DNA of 64,000 nucleotides from Burkholderiaceae bacterium 16 (lineage in GTDB: Bacteria > Pseudomonadota > Gammaproteobacteria > Burkholderiales > Burkholderiaceae), in the NCBI GenBank assembly GCA_000955785.1, contig JYOD01000016.1:77900-141899 (forward strand). Direction: 5' to 3'. The notes under the pieces are model-generated. The model was not told where the DNA came from and did no database searches. It was given only the letters and a program-made list of their open reading frames with translations. The translations under genes and the position numbers were made by a program. The first letter of the stretch is position 1. Each line of letters begins with the position of its first letter. Of this stretch, positions 1-8,214 are shown piece by piece.

Positions 1-125
1 TCACGCAGAACTGGCGCGTGCGGATGCAGTACGTGAACTACGACACGCTGAAATGGAAGGGGGATAACCAGGCGTCGGTGAAGAGCCAGACATTGTCGGT
101 CGGCGTGGACTACATGTTCCGCTGA
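1..125 (+). CDS. C-terminal end of an outer-membrane porin (partial)
   Basis: Only the last 40 codons are present; the reading frame enters from the left edge and stops with TGA at 123-125. The residues alternate polar and hydrophobic as beta strands do and end in VGVDYMFR. A terminal aromatic strand close to the C-terminus is typical of Gram-negative porins. The segment QYVNYDTLKWKGD with the final strand resembles phosphate-selective OprO/OprP-type porins, which would suit the convergent polyphosphate kinase gene next door. The porin call rests on the barrel end and is fairly safe; the phosphate-selective subtype is a guess. Confidence 0.6.
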   Translation, partial: TQNWRVRMQYVNYDTLKWKGDNQASVKSQTLSVGVDYMFR

Positions 126-343
126 GACTGCAGATAGAGGCCGAAGACGATGAACACCGCCACCACTACCGCCACCAACAACACCGCAGCCATCACAGTC
201 GTCGCATGGATTGCGGCGGGCATTCTGCTTGCCGGCTGTGCGCCGACGCAGCTTGCCAGCCCGGCCGCCACGGTGGTCAGGATCACCCACAACGAGCACG
301 GCGGCGGATGTGACGCAGCGCGCCGGCCGGACCGGCAGCGGCA

Positions 344-2503
344 TCACGCCAGTGCGACGATCAGCGCGCTCTGGGCAGAGACCAGGTGGCGGCCACGGCG
401 GCGGCGGTAGTTGCCATCCGAGTCCATCTCCCAGGTGTCGCGGTTGTCCTTCAGGTAGGCCTTCAGGCCTTCCTCGATCACTCGTTTCTTGAGCGATTTG
501 TCCAGCACGGGGAAGCACACTTCGATGCGCCGGTAGAAGTCGCGTTCCATCCAGTCGGCGCTGGACAACCGCACGTCCTCGGCCTTGTCGTTATAGAAGT
601 AGAAAATCCGCGCGTGTTCGAGGAACTGGCCAAGTACCGAACGCACCCGGATATTCTCCGACAGGCCGGGTATGCCGGGCCGCAAGGCGCAGCCGCCGCG
701 CACGATGAGTTCGATCCGCACGCCGTCGCAGGATGCCTGGTAGAGCGCCTGGATGATAGTCGGGTCCATCAGGGCGTTCATCTTGGCAATGATCAGTCCC
801 TTGCGGCCAGCCTTGGCGTGCTTGCCTTCACGGCGGATGGCGTCGAGCAATGCCGAATGCAGGGTGAACGGCGCCTGCCAGAAGTGGGTAAGCGTGCCGG
901 GATGGCCCAGGCCGGTCAGCTGGGAGAACACGTTCGCCACATCCTCGACCATGGCTTCCTTGCACGTGAACAAGCCGAAGTCCGTGAAATTCCTGGCGGT
1001 CTGCGAATGGTAGTTGCCTGTGGAGAGATGCGCGTAACGCCTGAGTTTTTTTCCTTCGCGCCGCACCACCATGGCCATCTTGGCATGCGACTTGTAGCCG
1101 ACCACGCCGTACACCACATGGGCACCGGCTTCTTCCAGCTGCGCCGCCCAGTTGATGTTGGCCTCCTCGTCGAAGCGGGCCAGCAGTTCCACCACCACGC
1201 TGACTTCCTTGCCCCTGCGTGCGGCGCCGATCAGTGCCTGCAGCAGCGCCGAGTCGTTGCCGGCGCGGTACACCGTCTGCTTGATGGCCATCACATCAGG
1301 GTCTTCCGCGGCCTGGCGGATAAAATCCACCACCGGGGCAAACGACTGGTACGGATGGTGCAGCAGGATATCGCCGTCGCGGATGGCGCGGAACATGTCC
1401 GGCTGGCCCTGCAGCGCCTTCGGCAAGCCTGGCCGGCATGGCGGATATTTCAGGTCCTCGCGGTCCACGCTGTCGGGCACCGGCAGCAGCCGCACGAGGT
1501 TGACCGGGCCATTCACGGAAAACACCTCGGTGTCCTCCAGCCCGAACTGGTTCTGCAGGAACCTGGTCATCTCATCGGAGCAGTTGTCCGCGACCTCAAG
1601 CCGTACCGCATCGCCGAAATGCCGCTGTGGCAGTTCACCCTGCAGCGCATCGCGCAGGTTCTTGATTTCTTCCTCGTCGACGAACAGTTCGCTGTTGCGG
1701 GTGACCCGGAACTGGTAGCAGCCGCGCACATGCATGCCGGGAAACAGTTCGCAGACGTGGGCATGCAGGATGGAAGACAGGAACACAAAGCCGTGTTTGC
1801 AGCCGGAGATCTCTTCCGGCAGCAGGATCACGCGGGGCAGGGAGCGGGGCGCTTGTACGATGGCCGCGCCAGCCTCCCGGCCGAAGGCGTCCTTGCCTTC
1901 GAGTTCCACCGCGAAGTTCAGGCTCTTGTTGAGCACTCTCGGGAAAGGATGCGCGGGATCGAGGCCGATGGGGGTCAGCACCGGCATCAGCTCGCGGAAG
2001 AAAAAGGCGCGAATCCATTCGGCCTGTTCCGGCGTCCAGTGCGGCCGGCGCAGGAAGCGGATCTCCTGCCGGTCCAGCTCGGGAATCAGCACATCATTGA
2101 ACAGGTGGTATTGCTCCGCGACCAGCTTATGCGTGCGTGCGCTGACCAGCGCATAGACCTGCCGCGTGTCCAGCCCGTCCGGCCCGCTGGCGATCGCCTG
2201 CAGCTTGATCTGTTCCTTGAGGCCGGCAACGCGGATCTCGAAGAACTCGTCGAGGTTGCTGCTGAAGATGCATAGGAAGCGCAAGCGTTCCAGCAACGGG
2301 ATGTCGCGATTCTCCGCCTGGGCGAGCACGCGCCGGTTGAACTCCAGCTGGCTCGCTTCTCGATTCAGGAAGAGCTGCAGCGCGTTGGCGCCGATGTTGG
2401 CGCTCGCGCTGGCAACGAAGTCCGACGGAACGCCGCGAACATCACTTGGTGCGAGAGGGAGGGAAGGGGCGATCTCTAGTGGAGCAGCCGAGCCTTCTTC
2501 CAT
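344..2503 (-). CDS. ppk: Polyphosphate kinase 1
   Basis: Reversibly transfers the terminal phosphate of ATP to long-chain inorganic polyphosphate; usually peripheral at the inner membrane. The N-terminal domain contains the family block FLCIFSSNLDEFFEIR. The two catalytic-domain histidine sites are seen as YKSHAKMAMV followed by LSTGNYHSQTARNFTDFG, and later FLEHARIFYFYN; these match the autophosphorylated and second essential histidines of E. coli Ppk. Start choice: the ATG at 2503 has AAGGA 12 bases upstream and gives 719 residues; an ATG at 2536 would add 11 residues and has no clear ribosome site. E. coli Ppk is 688 residues, so a short extra N-terminus remains either way. It converges on the porin end. 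Confidence 0.95.
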   Translation of the reverse strand: MEEGSAAPLEIAPSLPLAPSDVRGVPSDFVASASANIGANALQLFLNREASQLEFNRRVLAQAENRDIPLLERLRFLCIFSSNLDEFFEIRVAGLKEQIKLQAIASGPDGLDTRQVYALVSARTHKLVAEQYHLFNDVLIPELDRQEIRFLRRPHWTPEQAEWIRAFFFRELMPVLTPIGLDPAHPFPRVLNKSLNFAVELEGKDAFGREAGAAIVQAPRSLPRVILLPEEISGCKHGFVFLSSILHAHVCELFPGMHVRGCYQFRVTRNSELFVDEEEIKNLRDALQGELPQRHFGDAVRLEVADNCSDEMTRFLQNQFGLEDTEVFSVNGPVNLVRLLPVPDSVDREDLKYPPCRPGLPKALQGQPDMFRAIRDGDILLHHPYQSFAPVVDFIRQAAEDPDVMAIKQTVYRAGNDSALLQALIGAARRGKEVSVVVELLARFDEEANINWAAQLEEAGAHVVYGVVGYKSHAKMAMVVRREGKKLRRYAHLSTGNYHSQTARNFTDFGLFTCKEAMVEDVANVFSQLTGLGHPGTLTHFWQAPFTLHSALLDAIRREGKHAKAGRKGLIIAKMNALMDPTIIQALYQASCDGVRIELIVRGGCALRPGIPGLSENIRVRSVLGQFLEHARIFYFYNDKAEDVRLSSADWMERDFYRRIEVCFPVLDKSLKKRVIEEGLKAYLKDNRDTWEMDSDGNYRRRRGRHLVSAQSALIVALA

Positions 2504-2802
2504 GATGCGCTTGAATCCTTCTTTGGAATGGGCCATCGCGCGCCGATGACCAGTTGGATAGATATTACCGCGCCGCGCGGCGATTGAGGAGTGGAACTGT
2601 GGGCGAAACGTCTCACAGGCGTTCCTGTCATCGGCGGGAATGTCAAAACCGCGTAAGCAAGACTTGTTCCATGTTCCCTGGCTTTGCGGCGGCAATGGAT
2701 TGCGGCCAGGGGCGCTCACATGCATGATGGAGCCGTTGCCTGGCAACGTTGCGGCGCGCATTGCCCGCTTCACTGCCTGGAAAGTCAAAGCCTGGAACCC
2801 AA
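2504..2802. other. Intergenic region between divergent ppk and DsbA-family genes
   Basis: About 300 bases separate the divergent starts. Open frames extend into it from both sides but lack family similarity, so I treat it as promoter space. No clear sigma-70 pair or Pho box was identified by eye. Confidence 0.4.
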
Positions 2803-3453
2803 ATGGAACTGATCTACGTTGCGGACCCGATGTGCTCGTGGTGCTACGGCTTCGGCAAGGAATTGTCCGCGCTGGTGGCGCGTTTCCCGGATCTGCCGCT
2901 GGGCGTGGTGGTCGGGGGCCTGCGCGCGGGGGCCACGGACATCACGGACGATGCGGCACGGAATGTGCGCCTGCAACACTGGGCCCGGGTCGAGCAAGCC
3001 AGCGGCATGCCGTTCAACCGCGAAGGCCTGCTGGCGCGCGAAGATTTCGTCTACGACACGGAGCCGGTGTGCCGGGCGGTCGTCACCGCGCGCATCCTCG
3101 CCGGGCAGGACAACCTCCTCGCCGTATTCGATGCGCTGCAGCATGCGTTCTACATGGATGCCCTGGATACGACCGATGGTGGCGTGCTGGCCGGCATCGC
3201 ATCGCAAGCGCTGACGCGGCTCGGGTACGGCATCGATGCCGCTACGTTCGAGGCGGCATGGCGCGCACCTGCGACCATCACCGAGACGCACGCGGACTTT
3301 GCCCTGGCACGTTCGTGGGGCGTCACCAGTTTCCCCACGCTGCTGTTGCGCGTTGGTAGCGAACTCCACGGCATCACGACCGGGTACGCTAGTGCCGGCA
3401 TGATCGAGCACCGCCTGGCGTCCGTGCTGGAGCAAATGGCGGCGCGCGCCTGA
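2803..3453 (+). CDS. DsbA-family (FrnE-like) thioredoxin-fold oxidoreductase
   Basis: A 216-residue protein beginning MELIYVADPMCSWCYGFG. The redox motif CSWC sits at residues 10-13, directly after the first beta strand, as in cytosolic DsbA/FrnE-like proteins. The cis-proline loop is visible later as VTSFPTLLLRVG. There is no signal peptide, so it likely acts in the cytoplasm. An in-frame extension upstream of the ATG at 2803 is possible but carries no domain. The partner or substrate is unknown. It is divergent from ppk and has no operon partner downstream. Confidence 0.85.
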   Translation: MELIYVADPMCSWCYGFGKELSALVARFPDLPLGVVVGGLRAGATDITDDAARNVRLQHWARVEQASGMPFNREGLLAREDFVYDTEPVCRAVVTARILAGQDNLLAVFDALQHAFYMDALDTTDGGVLAGIASQALTRLGYGIDAATFEAAWRAPATITETHADFALARSWGVTSFPTLLLRVGSELHGITTGYASAGMIEHRLASVLEQMAARA

Positions 3454-3871
3454 CGCAGGCCTGCCTGTCACCACCACGGTGACGCTTGGCTACGATGATC
3501 TATTGCCTGGGCGGCTGCTAATTCCCTTCGGCGCCATTCTCCACTGCCGGCGCCTGTTGCCTTGTCTATCCGGCCGCCAAGCGGAACGACCCCAAGAGCG
3601 GGCCAGTCTAGCTTGTTAGCGGGCAGGGTCCAGCAGGTTGGCCCGCGGTTCGCCGAAGTTGCCCAGCCCGGGCTCATTTCCTTCATCCGTTACCCAATAC
3701 TGGTGGCAATGTCGGTTTGTGCTTTTTGGGTATCATTTTCGAGTGATTCTGGTGAAGCAGCGCCTCTGTTGGCATCTTGCATACGTACTATCACCTAATG
3801 CTGCGATGCGTCATTCCTTTTGCTATACTAGGGAAAACCCGATGAGGGTTATCCCTGAAAGGAAGAAAGCC
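3454..3871. other. 418-base gap upstream of the 61-residue gene
   Basis: No convincing gene. A small stem (GTCACC/GGTGAC, 3467-3483) follows the DsbA-family gene. The right part turns AT-rich and holds a TATACT element at 3824-3829 and a strong dyad at 3830-3856, which probably serve the short gene at 3872. Confidence 0.4.
3824..3856 (+). promoter_or_regulatory. TATACT element followed by an AGGG...CCCT hairpin
   Basis: A -10-like TATACT (3824-3829) is immediately followed by AGGGAAAACCC (3830-3840), loop GATGA, and GGGTTATCCCT (3846-3856). The arms pair at 10 of 11 positions. The AAAGGAAG ribosome site of the next gene begins two bases after the stem. It could be an operator overlapping the transcription start or a 5' leader hairpin. 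The -35 box is weak. Confidence 0.5.
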
Positions 3872-4057
3872 ATGAACTCGCAATCCGATATCAAGATGAC
3901 CGACCAACTCGAACGCGAACTGATTGAACGCGAACTCGGTCCCCGCAGCCCGGCCTTTATCGATGACGTGAAGAGCGCCATCGCCGCCGTGCAAGACGTG
4001 TTTGGCCGCCTGCAAAGCCAGGCTCGCAAGGCAAAGATCGTTTTCGCGAACGGCTGA
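3872..4057 (+). CDS. Small conserved-looking hypothetical protein, 61 residues
   Basis: I do not recognise a family. The protein is charged and likely helical, with a repeat-like TDQLERELIERELG near residues 10-23 and a C-terminal KAKIVFANG. There is no signal peptide or membrane segment. The start is supported by AAAGGAAG seven to fourteen bases upstream of the ATG and by the promoter-like element and hairpin just before it. It stands alone, with a terminator about 210 bases downstream. It is probably a real gene because of the good ribosome site and typical codon use. Confidence 0.6.
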   Translation: MNSQSDIKMTDQLERELIERELGPRSPAFIDDVKSAIAAVQDVFGRLQSQARKAKIVFANG

Positions 4058-4505
4058 TTGCCGAATTGCCAGAGCATCGACATCAAGAAGCGCGAATCAA
4101 GAGTAATTGCTGCTGTAGTGCACTGTAGTTAGCTATTGTTTGTTGTTGATGTGTGTAGTCTTGGTTTGACGGCTGTATCACTGCCGCTCGCGCGGCGCCC
4201 CGGCGCGCGTTGAAAAGCGAGGGCAGGCACTACGTGAAACCGGCGTGGATGTTTCCACGCGGCAAGCCCGGCCAACGCGTCGCTCCATGGAGCGCAACGC
4301 TTCTTGGCCGGTTTTTTTATTTGATACTCACCGGGCCGCGGTTAGCGCTCATCGGCTTCCACTTTCGGCTGCTGCCATCCGGGTAGACCAGTCTCTCCGT
4401 CTTGTGAGTTTGCCTAACAACGCTTGCCAGGCGTTTTCCTTTTGAAGCCGTGCGAGATGGCGTTATCGTGGGGGCCCCTGTCTTCTGCGGCACTCCGCGC
4501 TCGCC
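4058..4505. other. 448-base gap with structured RNA-like region
   Basis: No gene is supported. The segment 4235-4320 has two successive stem-loops: CGTGGA/TCCACG, then a long stem closed by CCGGCCAA/TTGGCCGG followed by seven T. Nothing matches a riboswitch class I can name. The remaining 185 bases lead to the exporter gene. Confidence 0.4.
4268..4318 (+). terminator. Strong Rho-independent terminator
   Basis: CCGGCCAA (4268-4275) pairs with TTGGCCGG (4304-4311), and TTTTTTT follows (4312-4318). Inside lies CGCTCCATGGAGCG, a perfect 14-base palindrome, so the hairpin is long. It could end the 3872 transcript or a small RNA, or attenuate transcription into the exporter gene. Confidence 0.85.
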
Positions 4506-5387
4506 ATGCTGTCGCCCCGCCTCGTCCTTTGCCTGCTGATCACCTATCTGGTCTGGGGCACGACCTATCTCGCAATCCGCTTCACGCTGGAGAGCTTCCC
4601 GCCGTTCCTGATGATGGGCTCGCGCTTTGTCTGCGCGGGCCTGCTGCTGGCGTTGTGGCTGCGGTATCGCGGTGCTGCGATGCCGACGCTGCGCCAGTTG
4701 CGCAATTGCGCCGTGCTGGCGGGTTTCCTGCTGGTCGGCGGCATGGGGCTGACTGCGGTGGCCGAGCAGACCATTTCCTCCGGAGCGACCACCGTGATGA
4801 TCGGCGCGATGCCTATCTTTGGTTTGTTCTGGGGATTCTGCTTCGGCGGGCGGCCGCACTGGTATGAGGGGCTGGCCATCGCGCTGGGCAGCCTGGGCAT
4901 CCTGGTGCTGACCGGCGGCGCGGAATTCCGCGCGAGTGCCACCGGGGTTGTGGCATTGCTGACGGCCATTGCCAGCTGGTCGTTCGGCTCGCAGCTCGCC
5001 AGGCACCTGGACCTGCCACGCGGCGCGGTGGCGTTTGCCGCGGAGATGCTGTTGGGCGGGGCCATCCTGCTGGCGATTTCCGCTGCGCTCGGCGAACCCT
5101 GGCCGCGTACCGTCAGCAGCCAGGCGTGGTGGGCCTGGGTTTATCTGGTGGTGGCGGGATCCCTGGTGGCGTTTTCCGCTTATATGTATCTGGTGGCGAA
5201 CGTCTCGCCGACGATTTCCAGCAGCTATGTCTATGTCAACCCGCCGGTGGCCCTGGCTGTAGGCGCCTGGCTGGGCAGCGAGCAGATCGCGCCGCAGACC
5301 CTGGGTGCGGTGGCGCTGATCCTGGGGGCGCTTGCGGTGCTTAGCCTGGGTACCTGGCGCGGCGCGCGGGCGGTCGCGGCGACGTGA
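4506..5387 (+). CDS. DMT-superfamily exporter, YedA-like (EamA domains)
   Basis: A 293-residue inner-membrane protein with about ten hydrophobic segments arranged as two EamA repeats. The N-terminal YLVWGTTYLAIRFTLESFPP and the second-half YMYLVANVSPTISSSYVYVN correspond closely to E. coli YedA (WGSTYFVIR; NAYMYLIRNVSP...SYAYVNP). Family members export amino acids or drugs; the substrate here is unknown. No good Shine-Dalgarno precedes the ATG, though the start agrees with the family's short N-terminus. It converges on the GntR gene at 5427, and a GC-rich hairpin lies between the two stops. Confidence 0.85.
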   Translation: MLSPRLVLCLLITYLVWGTTYLAIRFTLESFPPFLMMGSRFVCAGLLLALWLRYRGAAMPTLRQLRNCAVLAGFLLVGGMGLTAVAEQTISSGATTVMIGAMPIFGLFWGFCFGGRPHWYEGLAIALGSLGILVLTGGAEFRASATGVVALLTAIASWSFGSQLARHLDLPRGAVAFAAEMLLGGAILLAISAALGEPWPRTVSSQAWWAWVYLVVAGSLVAFSAYMYLVANVSPTISSSYVYVNPPVALAVGAWLGSEQIAPQTLGAVALILGALAVLSLGTWRGARAVAAT

Positions 5388-5426
5388 CTTCCGGAGGCCG
5401 CCCGAGGCAACTGGCGGGGCGGCGGC

Positions 5427-6119
5427 TCAGGATTCGGATTGTTCTTCGATCCACATCGACAGGCGTGCCTTGTAGGCCTGCTGGATATGCCGGCGCGTGA
5501 TTTGCTCGGCGAGCGCTGCGTCGCGCTGTTCCAGGGCTTCCACCAGTGCGATGTGGTCATCGTAGGAAACCTGCGCGCGTCCCGGCAGCGCCAGCGTGGT
5601 GCGGCCCAGCAGCGCCATCGACTCGTGCAGGGAGCGTAGCGTCTTGAGCAGGTAGCGGTTGTGCGCGCAACGGTGCAGGGTTTCGTGGAAGAGCCGGTTG
5701 TTGGCGGCGAGCTTGTCGGGCTGGTCGGCGATGGCGAGGTCGCGCTGGACGATATCGCGCAGCAGCGAGATTTCCACATCGGTGGCATGGCGCGCGGCGA
5801 GCGCGGCGGCGGTGCCTTCCAGCACCTCGCGCATGACATAGAGCTCGCTGACCATGCTGGCGTCGAGTCGCGTCACCATCATGCCGCGGTTGGGCTCGTT
5901 GACGACGAGGCCTTCGGACTCCAGGCGCGATAGCGCTTCGCGCACCGGCGTGCGCGACAGTCCCAGCGTGGCCGCCAGCTCCACTTCGCGCAGGCGGGTG
6001 CCGGAGGGCAGTTGCCCAGCCTGGATGGCGTTGCGCAGGTGCTGGTAGGCCCGCTCGGCGCGGGGCAGGGAATCGTCGGGACCGGTGCCGGCAGCGCCGG
6101 CGAGATCTGCGGAAATCAT
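5427..6119 (-). CDS. GntR-family transcriptional regulator (FCD subfamily)
   Basis: 230 residues. The N-terminal winged helix contains LREVELAATLGLSRTPVREALSRL split over residues 43-66, the classic GntR recognition region. The C-terminal half is an all-helical FCD ligand domain with the metal/ligand histidine pattern typified by NRLFHETLHRCAHN and YDDHIALVEAL. The effector is likely a small carboxylate, as is common for FCD proteins. It is unlinked to the oxalate regulator at 9423, with which it shares only family-level similarity. The target is unknown. Confidence 0.9.
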   Translation of the reverse strand: MISADLAGAAGTGPDDSLPRAERAYQHLRNAIQAGQLPSGTRLREVELAATLGLSRTPVREALSRLESEGLVVNEPNRGMMVTRLDASMVSELYVMREVLEGTAAALAARHATDVEISLLRDIVQRDLAIADQPDKLAANNRLFHETLHRCAHNRYLLKTLRSLHESMALLGRTTLALPGRAQVSYDDHIALVEALEQRDAALAEQITRRHIQQAYKARLSMWIEEQSES

Positions 6120-6323
6120 GGGAGCGGTCGAAACCGTGGTCGTTATGTGTTGTTGTCGTAATGGCGCAAGGCGCGGCAGCCGGGGAGGGTGGACAGCCGG
6201 CTGCCTGGTTGCCGTGATGATACCCGCTCCACGCCCGGCAACATCATGCCAGCAGTATGTCCGTCACCAGCCTGCTCAGAGCGGCAGGCATCGCCCGGCC
6301 ATCGTGCGGGATGCCGTCAACGC

Positions 6324-7943
6324 TCAAGTGCCATGGCCAGTCGGCGAGTTGAACGGGTGGTACTGGTAAAGCCAGGTTTCCGACAGCGGCTTGCCGTCCA
6401 GGCGCAGGAACAGGCGCAGGTCGACCGGTTCCTTGCCTTCGGCGGTGAGATCGAACTGGGCACGCCAGTGCCCGGCGACGCCATTGGGCACTGCTTCGGT
6501 AAATATATAGGAAAAGGTGCCGCGCGAACTGCTCAGTACCGCTTCCGGCTTGGTGCCGTAGGGCAGTTTCTCCAGCGGCGCCCCCTTGAACTCCACCATG
6601 AACTTGCGCACGCCTTGCGGGCGTGCCTGTCCGGGCTGCCCGCCGTTGCCCAGCCGGGTAGCCACGCAACGCGCCAGCTGGCTGGGGTAGGGCTCGTCGG
6701 CCAGCCAGTGCAGCCGGTAGCGCAAGCGGAAGTTGCTGCCGGACTTGGCCGGCGCCTTGGGCACCCACATCGCGACGATGTTGTCGTGGATCTCGTCGTC
6801 GGTGGGAATCTCGATCAGTTGCACCGCGCCCGCGCCCCAGCCGTCGCGCGGCTCGACCCACAGGCTGGGCCGCCGCTCGTAATGGACGCCGTCCTGGTAG
6901 TGATCGAAGTTGCGATCGCGCTGCAGCAGGCCGAAGCCGCGCGGATTGTCATCGCCAAAGCTCGAAGCCATGGTGCGCGGCGGGTTGTTGAGCGGGCGCC
7001 AGATATGTTCGCCGGCCCCGTTCCAGATCGCCAGGCCGTCGGAATCGTGCACTTCAGGGCGCCAGTCCACGGCAGTGCCCTTGCTGGCTTCCGAGAACCA
7101 GCACATCGACGTCAGCGGCGTCAGGCCCAGGCGCGCCACATCCTTGCGCAGGAACAGCGCGCTATCGATATCCATCAGCACGCCTTTGCCGCGCTGCATG
7201 ACGAAGCGGTACGCGCCGGCCACGCTGGGGCCATCGAGCAGGGCGTAGACCGTGACGCTGTCGCCATTGCCCGCGGGCGTCTCGAAATAGAAATGCGTGA
7301 AGTTCGGAAACTCCTCCGGCTTGCCAGTCTCGGCCACGTCGATGGCAATGCCGCGCGCGGACAGGCCGTACTGGTAGAGCTCGCCGATGGCGCGGAAATA
7401 CGAGGCGCCAAGGAAGGCTACCCAGTCGTTCTTCTTCCAGTCGAGTTTCTTCTGGTCAGCCAGACGGCTTTCCTGGAAGCGGAAGCCGGCAAAGCCGCTG
7501 CCGCGCGCCAGCTTGCGCGCAGGGCTGTCGGCCGGCATGTCGAAATACGACTCGTCATACACGATCTCGCGCGCCGCCGGCGCGCCCTTGGCGCTGTCGA
7601 TCACGTGCATGCGCACCGGCTGGCGGAAGAAGGTGCCCAGGTGGAAGAAGGTCACCGGGAACTGGCCGGGCCCGTCCGCGAACAGCGCGTCATCGGTCTT
7701 GAAGCGAATCTTGCCGTGTGCTTCGTAGTCGATCCTGGCGAGGATGTCGGCCGACGCCGTGGCGGGGGGCGCATAAGCCTGGCCTGCCAGGGTGTGGGCT
7801 CGCTCAATCAGGGTGTCGAAGCTGAAGGGGCGGGCGTCGCCCAGCTTGATCTTGCCGGCCGCCAGCACGGATGGTGTGATGCCGAGGGCCGCCAGGGCGG
7901 CGGAAGCGGTCGCGGAAACGAGCAGGGTGCGGCGATTCATCAT
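6324..7943 (-). CDS. opgD: Glucan biosynthesis protein D/G (OpgD/MdoD-like), Tat-exported
   Basis: 539 residues of the periplasmic MdoG/OpgD family needed to build osmoregulated periplasmic glucans. It starts with MMNRRTLLVSATASAALAAL, a Tat-like leader in which the paired arginines precede a hydrophobic core ending near SVLAAG. The family's beta-sandwich blocks are visible: AREIVYDESYFDMP, FAGFRFQ, and the C-terminal CMWVPKAP-like MWVPKAP segment. E. coli OpgD is 551 residues and is Tat-exported, which favours OpgD over OpgG. AAGGA lies 12 bases upstream of the ATG at 7943. No opgH partner is seen in the window. Confidence 0.9.
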   Translation of the reverse strand: MMNRRTLLVSATASAALAALGITPSVLAAGKIKLGDARPFSFDTLIERAHTLAGQAYAPPATASADILARIDYEAHGKIRFKTDDALFADGPGQFPVTFFHLGTFFRQPVRMHVIDSAKGAPAAREIVYDESYFDMPADSPARKLARGSGFAGFRFQESRLADQKKLDWKKNDWVAFLGASYFRAIGELYQYGLSARGIAIDVAETGKPEEFPNFTHFYFETPAGNGDSVTVYALLDGPSVAGAYRFVMQRGKGVLMDIDSALFLRKDVARLGLTPLTSMCWFSEASKGTAVDWRPEVHDSDGLAIWNGAGEHIWRPLNNPPRTMASSFGDDNPRGFGLLQRDRNFDHYQDGVHYERRPSLWVEPRDGWGAGAVQLIEIPTDDEIHDNIVAMWVPKAPAKSGSNFRLRYRLHWLADEPYPSQLARCVATRLGNGGQPGQARPQGVRKFMVEFKGAPLEKLPYGTKPEAVLSSSRGTFSYIFTEAVPNGVAGHWRAQFDLTAEGKEPVDLRLFLRLDGKPLSETWLYQYHPFNSPTGHGT

Positions 7944-8164
7944 CGAGGGCAGGGGTCCTTGGCGCAACACGCCGGAATGGGCAGAACTCTAAATGACGCT
8001 GGGGGTGAAGGAAAGTTCGGAAAAGGGTGATTGAAAGTGCTGTAAATGGCGTTTTTTGGCTTAAACGGCCAACGAGATCCCGCGCAGTGTAGATGGCGGT
8101 GCCACACGTGTCCGGGGCGCCGCCCCGGCAAGATTGGGGTTGTACTCTTTTTCTGTGGGATATA

Positions 8165-8184
8165 GTATGTGATATATCAATGGA
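8165..8184. promoter_or_regulatory. Oxalate-regulon operator, site 1 (upstream of the PanE-like gene)
   Basis: GTATGTGATATATCA (8165-8179) is a full left half plus core of the shared dyad GTATGTGATATATCACATAC; 15 of 20 positions match. It ends 30 bases before the ATG at 8215 and overlaps a TATAGT (8161-8166) that may be a -10 box. This suits repression by the linked GntR protein (inference). Confidence 0.65.
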
Positions 8185-8214
8185 TGTACCCATAAAACCA
8201 CTGGGAGACAACTG

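Noticed and set aside
110..410. Two overlapping short frames: a plus-strand one with LLAGC resembling a lipobox and a minus-strand one with a hydrophobic stretch
   Set aside because: The plus frame has no positively charged N-region and its cysteine is too far in, and it runs into the ppk end. The minus frame is its complement and overlaps the porin. Neither has a convincing ribosome site.
386..2275. Long frame antisense to ppk
   Set aside because: Mirrors a well-supported kinase gene; high third-position GC creates such frames.
4200..4320. Possible riboswitch before the YedA-like gene
   Set aside because: No match to any class I can recall; kept only as terminator and possible small RNA.
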